Source of the DNA: Sphingomonas arenae
GTDB lineage: Bacteria; Pseudomonadota; Alphaproteobacteria; Sphingomonadales; Sphingomonadaceae
Reading direction: 5' to 3'
DNA: 64,000 nt
NCBI RefSeq assembly: GCF_016924655.1
Contig: NZ_JAFFJU010000001.1
Coordinates: 310,001 to 374,000, forward strand
Position 1 is the first letter of the stretch. Each line of letters begins with the position of its first letter. A program made the translations under genes and the position numbers. Positions 33,755 through 43,800 of the stretch are shown here, piece after piece. The notes under the pieces are model-generated. The model saw only the letters and a program-made list of their open reading frames with translations. It was not told where the DNA came from and ran no database searches.

Positions 33755-35529
33755 CAGCCGACACCGTGCTGCTGAAGCCAAAGCTCCAGCAGGCCCACCT
33801 GCCACAATTCCGATCCTCGCAGCGGAGTGATGTGCCCCTTGGGGTCCGAGAACAGCATGGAAAGGTAATCGCCCTCGAACAGCGCGCGTTCCCTCGCCGC
33901 CTGGCTGGACAGCGCATCGCGGACGAGGTCGAGGTACGGACCATCGATGTACTTGAGCGCGGGCACCGGGAAATAGCCCTTCGGCCGGTCGATGACCTCG
34001 GCCGGGATGACCTTGCGAGCCACCTCCTTGAGGATGCCCTTGCCGCCGTGAGCGAGCTTCATACCGGAGGGGATGCGCGCCGCGAGTTCGGCCAGATCGT
34101 GGTCGAGGAATGGTACCCGTGCCTCCAGCCCCCAGGCCATGGTCATGTTGTCGACCCGCTTCACGGGATCGTCGACGAGCATGACCGTGCTGTCGATGCG
34201 CAGCGCCTTGTCGACGGGATCGTCGGCACCCGGGCGGGCGAAATGTTCGCGGACGAAGTCAAGCGGCGCGCCGCCGTTGCGCCAGTCAGGCCCGAGCTGC
34301 CGGTTCAGGGTCTCGGCGTCGCGGTCGAAGAAGGCGCGGCTGTAGCTTGCGACGGGATCGTTGGCGGAGGCCATGGGCGGGTACCAGTGGTAGCCTCCGA
34401 AGACCTCGTCGGCGCCCTGCCCCGACTGGACCACCTTGATGTGCTTCGCGACCTCGCGGGAGAGAAGATAGAAGCCGATGTTGTCGTAGGAGACCATCGG
34501 CTCGGCCATGGCCTCGATCGCGCCCGGCAGTTCCTTGAGCAGGTCGTCGGAGGGGACGAACAGCTTGTGGTGGTCGGTGCCATAGTGGCGGGCGATGAGA
34601 TCGGAATAGACGAACTCGTCCCCCTTCTCGCCATGCGCTTCCTCGAAGCCGATGGAGAAGGTCGAAAGGCAGCTCTGGCCGAGGTCCGCGAGCAGCCCGA
34701 CGATGAGGCTCGAGTCCACGCCGCCGGAGAGGAGAACGCCCACGGGCACGTCGGCCACCATGCGTCGCTCGACCGCGGTGCGCAGGGCGTCCAGCAGCAG
34801 CTCCTGCCACTCCCCTTCGCTGCGACCGGCGTTTCCGTCGGCGAGGCCGAACGGCGGGTTCCAGTAGGACCAGTCGGCGAAGGTCCCGTCCTCTTCGTAC
34901 ACTCGCACGGTGGCTGGGGGCAGCTTGCGGACGCCCTTGAGGATGGTGAGCGGTGGCGGAACAACCGCATGCCAGCTCATGTAGAAGTGCAGCGCGGTGC
35001 GATCGATGGACGTGTCGACCTCTCCCGCCGCGACGATCCCCGGCAGCGTGGAGGCAAAGCGGAGGCGGCCCGGCGCCTGGCTGTAGTAGAGCGGCTTGAT
35101 GCCGAAGCGGTCGCGGGCGAGCACGATCCGGCCGCTCTCCCGCTCGTGGATGGCAAAGGCGAACATGCCCTTGAACCGCTGGACGCATTCCCGGCCCCAG
35201 GCGTGATAGGCCTTGAGGATGACTTCCGTGTCACCGCCGGAGAAGAAGCTGTAGCCCAGCTCCTGGAGTTCGGTCCGGAGTTCCTGATAATTGTAGATGC
35301 AGCCGTTGAAGACGAGGTCGAGGCCGAGCTCCGGGTCCACCATTGGCTGGGCCGAGCGGCTGGACAGGTCGATGATCCGGAGCCGCTGGTGACCAAGGCC
35401 GATCCGGCCGCGCATCAGCTGGCCGCAGGCGTCAGGCCCGCGCCGGACCTGGCTCTTCATCATGACGGCCACGGCCGCGGCATCTGCGGTCTGGCCGTCG
35501 AAGCGGATTTCGCCGGCTATCCCGCACAT
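33754..35529 (-). CDS. asnO: N-acetylglutaminylglutamine amidotransferase (AsnB-like)
   Basis: A 591-residue glutamine-dependent amidotransferase related to asparagine synthase. Starting at MCGIAGEIRFDG (35529) exposes Cys2, the glutaminase nucleophile, after Met removal. The N-terminal Ntn domain has RRGPDACGQ, GHQRLRIIDLS and VFNGCIYNYQELR; the synthetase domain has the PP-loop VLLSGGVDSSLIVGLLADLG and VVQSGQGADEVFGGYHWYPP. It is the first gene of the NAGGN operon, followed by ngg and an M42 peptidase. It is divergent from an M28 peptidase gene; osmotic induction is expected but no operator is evident. Confidence 0.93.
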   Translation of the reverse strand: MCGIAGEIRFDGQTADAAAVAVMMKSQVRRGPDACGQLMRGRIGLGHQRLRIIDLSSRSAQPMVDPELGLDLVFNGCIYNYQELRTELQELGYSFFSGGDTEVILKAYHAWGRECVQRFKGMFAFAIHERESGRIVLARDRFGIKPLYYSQAPGRLRFASTLPGIVAAGEVDTSIDRTALHFYMSWHAVVPPPLTILKGVRKLPPATVRVYEEDGTFADWSYWNPPFGLADGNAGRSEGEWQELLLDALRTAVERRMVADVPVGVLLSGGVDSSLIVGLLADLGQSCLSTFSIGFEEAHGEKGDEFVYSDLIARHYGTDHHKLFVPSDDLLKELPGAIEAMAEPMVSYDNIGFYLLSREVAKHIKVVQSGQGADEVFGGYHWYPPMASANDPVASYSRAFFDRDAETLNRQLGPDWRNGGAPLDFVREHFARPGADDPVDKALRIDSTVMLVDDPVKRVDNMTMAWGLEARVPFLDHDLAELAARIPSGMKLAHGGKGILKEVARKVIPAEVIDRPKGYFPVPALKYIDGPYLDLVRDALSSQAARERALFEGDYLSMLFSDPKGHITPLRGSELWQVGLLELWLQQHGVG

Positions 35530-35705
35530 GGGCAACCGCGGTGAGAACAGGGAGGATTGTGACCCATTTTCCGATCAGCGATGGTGGTGGACGCCGGAAC
35601 AACCGATGCGTCCCCGAAAGGGTCCGAGCGGCTGCGATCGAAGTGGATCCTGCGCTGGCTCCGTCCGGGTGCCGGAGCGTTATGCGTTTCTCGGGAGTGC
35701 TGCGA

Positions 35706-37427
35706 ATGAAGTCCACACATGTCCTCGCCGGCCTTGCGGCCGCCCTTGCGCTTGCCGGTTGCCAGAGCATGGCGCCTGCTCCTCTGGTTGCCGGTGAGTC
35801 CGTTGCCGAAGCGCCGGCACCGCCGCCCGCGCAGCCGCGGGTCAGCACCGAGCGCATGTCGGAGATCACCCGCGTCCTTGCTTCCGACCCGTTCCAGGGC
35901 CGGTCGATGGGCACCCCGGGAGAGGAGCGCACGGTCCAGTACCTGATCGAGCAGTTCCGCGAGGCTGGGCTGGAACCGGGCGGCGAGAACGGGGGCTGGA
36001 CGCAGACCGTCCCGATGATCCGGACCCAGCTCAAGAACCCGGTCGCCTTGTCGGTGCGGCAAGGCGGGTCCAGCCGCACGCTGCGCTTTCCGGAAGACAT
36101 CTACCTCAGCACCGTGCGTGCGGTGGACCGCGCGAGGATCGCGAACGCGCCAATGGTGTTCGTCGGCTTCGGCGTGAACGCGCCCGAGCGGCAGTGGGAC
36201 GACTTCAAGGGCGTGGACCTGAAGGGCAAGGTCGCCGTGTTACTGGTCAACGATCCCGATTTCGAAGCGGGCGAGGACGAACCCGTCAGGGGCAAGTTCG
36301 GCGGCAAGACCATGACCTATTACGGCCGCTGGTCCTACAAGTTCGAGGAGGCGGCGCGGCGCGGCGCCATCGGGGCGCTAGTTGTCCATGAAACGGAGGG
36401 CGCCGGCTATGGCTGGAACGTCGTGCAGAGTTCGGCCGGCGAGAATTTCAACATCGTCCTGGGCGAAGGGCAGCGGCAGCCGGTCCTGCTTCAGGGCTGG
36501 ATCCAGGGACAGGTGGCGGCCGATCTGCTGAAGAAGGCGGGGCATGACTTTGCTGAGGTCAAGCGGGCCGCCCGCCGCGCCGACTTCCGGCCGATCGACC
36601 TCAAGGCGAGCTTCTCCGCGGATGCTCCGGTCGATTTGTCTCGCATCACCAGCCGCAACGTGATCGGCAAGCTGACCGGCAGCCGCCATCCAGGCGAGAC
36701 CGTCTCCTATGGCGGGCACTGGGACGCCTATGGGATCGGCCCGGCGGATGGGCAGGGCCGCACGATCCGCCCCGGCGCGGCCGACGACGCGCTGGGTCTC
36801 GCCGCCATGGTCGAGATCGCGCGCCTGTTCGCCTCCGGACCGCGACCGGAGCGCAGCCTGGTCTTCGCCGCCTGGACCGGGGAAGAGCGCGGGCTGCTCG
36901 GGTCGGAATATTACAGCGCCAACCCGCTTTATCCGCACGAAACCATGGTGGCTAACCTGACGCTGGACACGCTCCAGACTGCGGGTGCGGCGCGGGATGT
37001 CGTGCTGATCGGCAAGGGCCAGAGCGAACTCGAGGACTACCTTGCCGCAGCGGCGGCGCAGCAGGGACGAACCGTCACTCCGGAGAGCCATCCCGAGCGC
37101 GGCCTGTTCTACCGCGCCGACCACTTTGCGCTGGCCAAGCGGGGCGTTCCGGTCCTGCTGATCATGGCGCTGGCGGGCGGCAACGACCTGGTCGAAGGCG
37201 GGCGGGCTGCGGGCGAGAAGTGGGTCTCGGACTATACGAGCAACTGCTATCACCAGACCTGCGATGCCTGGAGCCCGGACTGGGACCTCCGCGGCGCGGC
37301 GCAGGAAGCCGAGCTGATGTATTCGATCGGCGCGCGCCTCGCCAACAGCCGGGAGTGGCCGGGCTGGCAGAGCGGTTCGGAGTTCGGGCAGGTGCGGGAG
37401 AAGAGCGCGGCCGCGCGCCGGCCGTGA
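35706..37427 (+). CDS. M28-family zinc peptidase lipoprotein
   Basis: A 573-residue exported peptidase. Start at 35706 has GGGAG about 9 bases upstream and gives the signal peptide MKSTHVLAGLAAALALAGC with a lipobox. A PA-type insert lies at about 90-280 (VFVGFGVNAPERQWDDFKGV). The M28 catalytic domain shows metal and catalytic residues in order: YGGHWDAYG (His/Asp), GAADDALGLAAM (bridging Asp), AWTGEERGLLGSEYY (Glu-Glu), TLDTLQT (Asp) and SNCYHQTCDAWSP (His). Such proteins are periplasmic aminopeptidases or glutaminyl-cyclase-like enzymes. Expressed divergently from the NAGGN operon; no functional link is proven. Confidence 0.92.
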   Translation: MKSTHVLAGLAAALALAGCQSMAPAPLVAGESVAEAPAPPPAQPRVSTERMSEITRVLASDPFQGRSMGTPGEERTVQYLIEQFREAGLEPGGENGGWTQTVPMIRTQLKNPVALSVRQGGSSRTLRFPEDIYLSTVRAVDRARIANAPMVFVGFGVNAPERQWDDFKGVDLKGKVAVLLVNDPDFEAGEDEPVRGKFGGKTMTYYGRWSYKFEEAARRGAIGALVVHETEGAGYGWNVVQSSAGENFNIVLGEGQRQPVLLQGWIQGQVAADLLKKAGHDFAEVKRAARRADFRPIDLKASFSADAPVDLSRITSRNVIGKLTGSRHPGETVSYGGHWDAYGIGPADGQGRTIRPGAADDALGLAAMVEIARLFASGPRPERSLVFAAWTGEERGLLGSEYYSANPLYPHETMVANLTLDTLQTAGAARDVVLIGKGQSELEDYLAAAAAQQGRTVTPESHPERGLFYRADHFALAKRGVPVLLIMALAGGNDLVEGGRAAGEKWVSDYTSNCYHQTCDAWSPDWDLRGAAQEAELMYSIGARLANSREWPGWQSGSEFGQVREKSAAARRP

Positions 37428-37440
37428 GCGGGCGAGCGCT

Positions 37441-38994
37441 CTAGCTGCGTTCGAGTTCGCGCAGGCTGCGACCGCAGGTTTCGCGGCCTGCCCAGCCGAT
37501 CAGGCCGGCGGAGGCGGCCATGGGGGCGAGCAGGCCGAGCGCCGCGCCGCTGAGCGTGGGAATCAGCCCGGCGAGCGCGAACAGCTGCACCGCGACGCCG
37601 CCAAACTTGCTGCTGCCTGCCACCAGGCCCGTCGCGCGGGCGCGGATGCCGAGCGGATAGCTTTCGGCCGTGTAGGGCAGCAACACGGCGATCATCCCGT
37701 TGGTGCCGACGATCAGGCAGGCGATGACGGCGATTAGCAGCGGTGGCCAGGTCAGGACCTGGGCGGGGAGGACGGCCCCGACCAGCCCGACGAAGGTCAG
37801 GAGCGCGGTGCCGACCAGGGTCCACTTGCTGCTCCACCGGCTGTAGAAAAAGGCGGCCAGCATGACCGTGGGCAGGGCGAGCACGGCCGAGCTGGCGATG
37901 ATGCCGCTGGCCAGTTCCGCGCTGTAGCCGCGCGCCTGGAGGTCGCTCGGCAGCCACAGCAACAGGCCGAAATTCACGAAGCTCCACGACAGGGCGGCGA
38001 CGGTGAGGGCCACGGTCAGCCGACGGTGCCGGAGGTCGCCGGAGCCCGTGCTCTCCACGCCGGGAGCGCCGCGGGGAACGATGCCGAAGCGATGCTCCAT
38101 CTGCTTGAGCTCGACCATTCGGCCCTGCTCCGCCAGGAACCGCGGGGATTCGGGGATGAGGCGGGCCAGAGCCAGCAGGAGGAGACCGCTTGGGAAGCCC
38201 TGCAGCCAGAGCGAGCGCCAGCCGTAAATGGGCTCGAACGTATGGGCCGCGGCGCTTGCCGCCAGGTAGCCGCCGACGAGCCCGGTGCCGCCGACGAACA
38301 CGAGGATCCACGAGCGGTGGCGGGGCGGCATGACCTCCGCGAGGAGGGTGTAGACCACCGGAAGCATCCCGCCGGCCGACGAACCCATCAGGAAGCACAT
38401 CAGGAGGTTCCACTCGAACGCCGGCATGGCGCCGCAGATCGAAGTGGAGACGAACAGGATGGTCGACAGCAGGATCGAGACCCGGCGGCCGTAGACGTCC
38501 GCAAGCCAGCCCCACAGGAGTGAGCCCACCGTCGTTCCGATCAGCGCCACCAGCGGCAGGAGCGCCGCGGTGGAGCGTTCGATGCCATATTCGCGGGCGA
38601 GCCCCGGCAGTACGAAGCCGAGAGTTGCTGGCTTCATGACGTCGATCACCAGCCCCAGCGTCAGCACCAGCAGGACCCCGGCATGCCAGCGGTTGAGCGG
38701 TGTGTCGTCCCGCGCCTCGTAGCCGGTCGCCGCGGCGGAATCGTGTGGGGCGCGGTGCCTGGGCAAGGCTCCCCAGCAGGCGAGCGGGACACCGATGAAG
38801 ATCAGCGCCATGCCAAGCATCATCCAGCCGTCCATGGGCATGTGCGACATGCTGTTGTGACCCATGGCATGGGCATGGGCGAGCATGGGCAGGTGCAGCA
38901 GGACGCCGACACTGATCGCCACGCACCCGGCCCAGAACCAGGGTGCGCGCTCTCCGACGATCGACGGCCGATCCACTGAAACACTCGCTGTCAT
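37441..38994 (-). CDS. MFS transporter with His/Met-rich N-terminal extension
   Basis: A 517-residue transporter. The start MTASVSVDRPSIVGER at 38994 is used because upstream codons read as non-coding. The MFS core begins near residue 95 (WHAGVLLVLTLGLVIDVMKP) and shows motif A at GWLADVYGRRVSI plus a sugar/aromatic-acid-transporter-like second half. Ahead of the core are two extra membrane segments joined by a loop rich in His and Met (LAHAHAMGHNSMSHMPMDGW), suggestive of metal binding. A typical MFS protein has 400-450 residues, so this extension is unusual. Substrate unknown. It is followed by no obvious partner on its strand. Confidence 0.82.
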   Translation of the reverse strand: MTASVSVDRPSIVGERAPWFWAGCVAISVGVLLHLPMLAHAHAMGHNSMSHMPMDGWMMLGMALIFIGVPLACWGALPRHRAPHDSAAATGYEARDDTPLNRWHAGVLLVLTLGLVIDVMKPATLGFVLPGLAREYGIERSTAALLPLVALIGTTVGSLLWGWLADVYGRRVSILLSTILFVSTSICGAMPAFEWNLLMCFLMGSSAGGMLPVVYTLLAEVMPPRHRSWILVFVGGTGLVGGYLAASAAAHTFEPIYGWRSLWLQGFPSGLLLLALARLIPESPRFLAEQGRMVELKQMEHRFGIVPRGAPGVESTGSGDLRHRRLTVALTVAALSWSFVNFGLLLWLPSDLQARGYSAELASGIIASSAVLALPTVMLAAFFYSRWSSKWTLVGTALLTFVGLVGAVLPAQVLTWPPLLIAVIACLIVGTNGMIAVLLPYTAESYPLGIRARATGLVAGSSKFGGVAVQLFALAGLIPTLSGAALGLLAPMAASAGLIGWAGRETCGRSLRELERS

Positions 38995-39058
38995 GAGGAA
39001 AGCTCTAGATGATGATGGGAAGGCGGCAAGTGCGGGGATGCAAGATGCGGTACGGTGG

Positions 39059-40732
39059 TCAGGCGTCGATGTTGCGGGTGCGGGTTTCAGGAAGGAACAG
39101 CAGCCCGACGACGACGGTGACCACGCAAACCGCGATCGGATACCAGAGCCCGTAGTAGATATCGCCGGTGGCAGCGACCATGGCGAAGGCGGTGGTGGGC
39201 AGGAAGCCTCCGAACCAGCCATTGCCGATATGGTAGGGCAGCGACATGCTGGTGTAGCGGATCCTGGCGGGAAACAGCTCAACCAGCAGCGCGGCGATCG
39301 GGCCGTAGACCATGGTGACGTAGAGCACGAGGATGAACAGGATCGCGATCACCAGCGGCTTGTTGATCGCGTTTGGGTCGGCCTTGTCGGGGTAGCCGAC
39401 AGCCTTCAGCGCGGCGGTACCCGAGGCTTGGAAAGCCTTGATTGCTTCTGCCCGTTGGGGTCCGGCGATGGCGTTCGGATCGACCCACGGGATCAGGGTG
39501 TCGCCGATCTTCAATTGCGCAAGCGAGCCGGGCGGAGCGTCCACGTTTGCGTAGCTGATCCCCGCCTTGGCCAGGTAGGATTTCACGATGTCGCAGCTGC
39601 GCGCATCGAACTTGTTCCGGCCTACCGGATCGAACTGGACCGAGCAGTCTGCCGGGTCGGCAATGACGCTGACCGGCGCGCTCGCCTGGGCGGCATAGAG
39701 GGCGGGGTTGGCGGCCCGCGACAAGGCATGGAATAGCGGGAAATACGTGAGCGCCGCGAGCACGCAGCCCGTCAGGATGATGGGCTTGCGCCCGATCCGG
39801 TCGGACAGCCAGCCGAAGAAGATGAAGAAGGGCGTGCCCAGTGCCAGCGCGACGGCGATCAGAATGTTGGTGGTCGCGCCATCGACCTTCATCATCTTCT
39901 CGAGAAAGAAGAGCGCGTAGAACTGGCCGGTGTACCAGACCACCGCCTGACCGGCGACGGCTCCAAGCAGGGCGATGATAACGAGCTTCAGGTTCGGCCA
40001 CTTGCCGAACGCTTCGGTCAGCGGCGCCTTGGACGTGGTGCCCTCCTCCTTCATGCGCTTGAACACTGGGCTCTCGTTCAGCTGCATCCGGATCCACATG
40101 GAAACGGCAAGGAGCACGATCGAAATCAGGAAGGGAACGCGCCAGCCCCACGAGGCGAAGGCTTCCTCCCCCAGGGCATAGCGGACGCCGATCACCACCA
40201 GCAGGGCAGCGAATAGGCCGAGCGTGGCCGTGGTCTGGATGAAGCTGGTGTAGAGGCCGCGCTTGTGATTGGGCGCATGCTCCGCGACGTAGGTGGCCGC
40301 GCCGCCATATTCGCCGCCCAGCGCCAGGCCCTGGAGGAGGCGCAGGAGCACCAGGATGACGGGAGCTGCGACTCCGATGCTCGCATAGCTGGGCAGCAGG
40401 CCGACCAGGAATGTCGACAGGCCCATGAGGCCCATGGTGACGAGGAAGGTGTTCTTGCGCCCGACGAGGTCGCCGATGCGGCCGAAGACGATGGCGCCAA
40501 AGGGCCGGACCGCGAAGCCGGCCGCGAACGCCGCAAGCGCGAAGATGAAGCCGGTGGTCTCGTTCACGCCCGAGAAGAATTGGGCCGAGATGATCGTCGC
40601 CAGCAAGCCGTAGAGGTAGAAGTCGTACCACTCAAACACGGTGCCGAGCGAAGAGGCGGCGATGACGAGCTTCTCGCTCTGCGTCGCCTCATGATGCTTG
40701 GGCGTGTCTCCCGCTTGTTGGGCGGTGGCCAT
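39059..40732 (-). CDS. MFS transporter, metabolite:H+ symporter (MHS) type
   Basis: A 557-residue member of the ProP/KgtP-like MHS family. Signatures: SSLGTVFEWYDFYLYGLLAT, RPFGAIVFGRIGDLVGRKNT (motif A) and ALGGEYGGAATYVAEHAPNH. Twelve helices are expected, with a large soluble insert between helices 8 and 9 or so (PVSVIADPADCSVQFDPVGR through YPDKADPNAI), containing two Cys that could pair. This loop of about 110 residues makes the protein longer than ProP-like porters. Probably imports an organic acid or osmolyte with protons. It is 64 bases upstream of the other MFS gene on the same strand; co-transcription is possible. Confidence 0.88.
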   Translation of the reverse strand: MATAQQAGDTPKHHEATQSEKLVIAASSLGTVFEWYDFYLYGLLATIISAQFFSGVNETTGFIFALAAFAAGFAVRPFGAIVFGRIGDLVGRKNTFLVTMGLMGLSTFLVGLLPSYASIGVAAPVILVLLRLLQGLALGGEYGGAATYVAEHAPNHKRGLYTSFIQTTATLGLFAALLVVIGVRYALGEEAFASWGWRVPFLISIVLLAVSMWIRMQLNESPVFKRMKEEGTTSKAPLTEAFGKWPNLKLVIIALLGAVAGQAVVWYTGQFYALFFLEKMMKVDGATTNILIAVALALGTPFFIFFGWLSDRIGRKPIILTGCVLAALTYFPLFHALSRAANPALYAAQASAPVSVIADPADCSVQFDPVGRNKFDARSCDIVKSYLAKAGISYANVDAPPGSLAQLKIGDTLIPWVDPNAIAGPQRAEAIKAFQASGTAALKAVGYPDKADPNAINKPLVIAILFILVLYVTMVYGPIAALLVELFPARIRYTSMSLPYHIGNGWFGGFLPTTAFAMVAATGDIYYGLWYPIAVCVVTVVVGLLFLPETRTRNIDA

Positions 40733-40802
40733 TCACGTCTTCTCCCCCTGACTTGGGCATGGTTGCGCGTTTCTGCGCCGAAGGGAACAGCCGTCGAAGA
40801 GA

Positions 40803-43800
40803 TCAGTGGAAATCGTGGGTGCGGATGGGAATGACTTCCTCCGGGTCGCAGCCAGTGCGGAAGGGCGGATGGTAGAGGTTGCGGGGGTTCGGGCGCCAGC
40901 CGGTCTCGCCACGGTCGGGCGAGCCGCCGTTGGTGGCGCCGTCGCCGGGACTGGTCAATCGCGGCAGGTCGATGTCGCCGACTTGGCGGAGTAGAGGCGT
41001 TTGGTCGTGGATGCGGCTGGCGATGACGTGGATGACCTCCGCCTCGCGCTGGACCACGCCGGTGACGCTGATCATCGCCGAGGACATGACCACCGTGCGC
41101 TGCGCTTCGAACCGGTCGGGCCACAGGATGATGTTGGCGACGCCGGTCTCGTCCTCGATGGTGATGAACAGGACGCCCTTGGCGCTGCCCGGCTTCTGCC
41201 GGACGAGGATGATGCCGGCGACCTCCACCCGGCGGCCGTCCTTGACGTTGGCGAGGTCGGCGCAGCGGGTGATGCGCTGGCGGCTGAGTTCGTCGCGCAG
41301 GAAGAAGAGCGGATGCTGGCGCAGACTGAGCTGGGTGGCGCGATAATCCTCCACCACTTCGCGACCTGCGGTGAGCGGTACCAAGCTGACAGGCTCCTCC
41401 CTCCGTTCGGCCGCTTCCAGCAGCGGCAGCGGGGACTCTCCGAGCCCGCGGATCGCCCACAGCGCCTGCCGCCGGTTGAGGCCCAGCGACTGGAATGCGT
41501 CGGCCTTGGCCAGCTTCTCCAGCGTGGCGAGCGGTACGCCGGAGCGGCGCCACAGGTCCTCGACTGAGGCGAACGGCCGCTGGTCGCGCGCCGCGAGGAT
41601 GCGGGCGGCGTGGATCTCGGGCAGACCGTGGACGACCTTCATGCCGAGGCGCAGGGGGAGGTAGTTGGCTGCGTCATTCCCGCGGGGGCGGGGATCCATC
41701 TCGTGCCCTCCTCTCCCGTGACCGGGTTGGGAGATGGATTCCCGCCTTCGCGGGAATGACGAGTTACTGGCGGAAGCTATCCCAACCAGCCGCGTGTCCC
41801 ATTGGCTGTCATTCACGCACACCGGGCGGATCTCCACCCCGTGGTCGCGGGCGTCGCGGACGATCTGGGCGGGGGCGTAGAAGCCCATCGGCTGGGCGTT
41901 GAGCAGCGCCGCGCAGAAGACTTCGGGATGGTGGCACTTCATCCATGACGAGGCGTAGGCGATCTTGGCGAAGCTCGCCGCGTGGCTCTCGGGAAAGCCG
42001 TAGGAGCCGAAGCCCTCGATCTGCTTGACCAGCCGCTCGGCGAATTCGGGGTTGATGCCGTTCTTCGCCATGCCGGCCATCAGCTCTTCTTTGAACTGGC
42101 CGACGCCCTGCGTGTACTTGAACGTCGCCATCGCCTTGCGCAGCTCGTCGGCGCGCGCAGGCGAGAAGCCGGCGCCCTCGATCGCGACTTTCATCGCCTG
42201 TTCCTGGAAGAGCGGCACGCCAAGCGTCTTTTCCAGCACCGCCTTCAGCTTCGCGCTGGGATATTCGAACTCAATATGGGGGTTCTCGCGCTTCTGCTGG
42301 CGGCGCTTCAGATAGGGGTGGACCATGTCGCCCTGGATTGGGCCCGGGCGGACGATCGCGACCTGAATGGCGATGTCGTAGAAGTTCACCGGCTTCATCC
42401 GCGGCAGCATCGCCATCTGCGCGCGAGATTCGATCTGGAAGGTGCCGAGCGTGTCCGCCTTCTGGATCATGGCGAAAGTGGCCGGATCGTCCGTCTGCAG
42501 CTCGGGCGACGAGAGCGTCAGGTCGAGCCCCTTGTGCTCGCGCAGCAGGTCGAAGGCGCGCCGCATGCAGCCGAGCATGCCGAGGCCGAGGATGTCGACC
42601 TTCATCAGGCCGAGCTCCTCGATATCCTCCTTCTCCCATTCGACGACCCAACGATCTTCCATGGCGGCGGGTTGGATCGGCACGAGGTCGTGCAGCGGAT
42701 CGCGGGTCAGCACGAACCCGCCCGGATGCTGCGACAAGTGCCTGGGTGTGCCGATCAGCTCCCGCGCCAGTTCCAGCGTCAGCGCGAGCCGCGGGTCGCC
42801 GCGGTCGAGATTGAGCGCGTCGACATGCTTGTCCGCGACCCCCTCCTCCGACCAGCCCCAAACCTGCCCGGCCAGCGCCGCGGTCATGTCCTCGGGCAGG
42901 CCGAGCGCCTTGCCCACCTCCCGCACCGCGCCACGGGCCCGAAAGCGGCTAACTACGGCGGTCAGCGCCGCATGGTCGTGGCCGTAGGTGCGGTAAATCC
43001 ACTGGATGACTTCCTCGCGGCGCTCGTGCTCGAAGTCGATGTCGATGTCGGGCGGCTCGCGCCGGTCGGGCGAGATGAAGCGCTCGAACAGCAGCTGGTG
43101 CTCGATCGGGTCGATCGAGGTGATGCCCAGGACGAAGCAGATCATGGAGTTCGCCGCCGACCCGCGACCCTGGCAGAGGATGCCTTGGCTCCGCGCATAG
43201 CTGACGATGGAGTTCACGGTCAGGAAGTAAGGCGCATAGGCCATCTGCTTGACCAGCCGCAGCTCATGCTCGAGCAGGTCGAGGTAGCGCTGGTCGGGAA
43301 CGCCGTTGAAGGGCGGCTTCTGAAACAGGCGATCGAGGGCGTCGCGGGCGAGTTTCTCCAATGCATCCTGCGGCGACCTGCCGCTGATCACGATTTCTTC
43401 CGGATACTGGTAGCGGATTTCGCGCAGAGAGAAGGTGCAGCGCTCCACGATCGCCTGCACTGCCGACAGCGCTTCCGGGTATCGGGTGAAGCGCCGCTCC
43501 ATCTCTCCGGGCGGTTGCAGGCAGCGGTCGGCTGAACGCTCGCGGCGGAGGCCGAGGTCATCGATCGTGCACTTCTCGCGGATGGCCGTGACTACATCCT
43601 GCAGCGTGCGCCGGTCAGGCTCGTGGTAGAGCGCATCCCCGGTCGCGAGTGGGGTCAGGCCGAAGCGGCGAGCTTCCGCAGCGATCCTGTGCAGTCGCCG
43701 GCTGTCGTTCGGCCGGCGCAGGTGGGTCAGGCAGACATGGCCACGATCGGCCCCAAAGATGTCCGCCATCCAGCGCAGTTCCGCCTGGTCCGCACCGTCG

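Noticed and set aside
33766-35544. Forward open frame of about 590 codons antisense to asnO
   Set aside because: asnO on the other strand has full catalytic motifs; the antisense reading has none.
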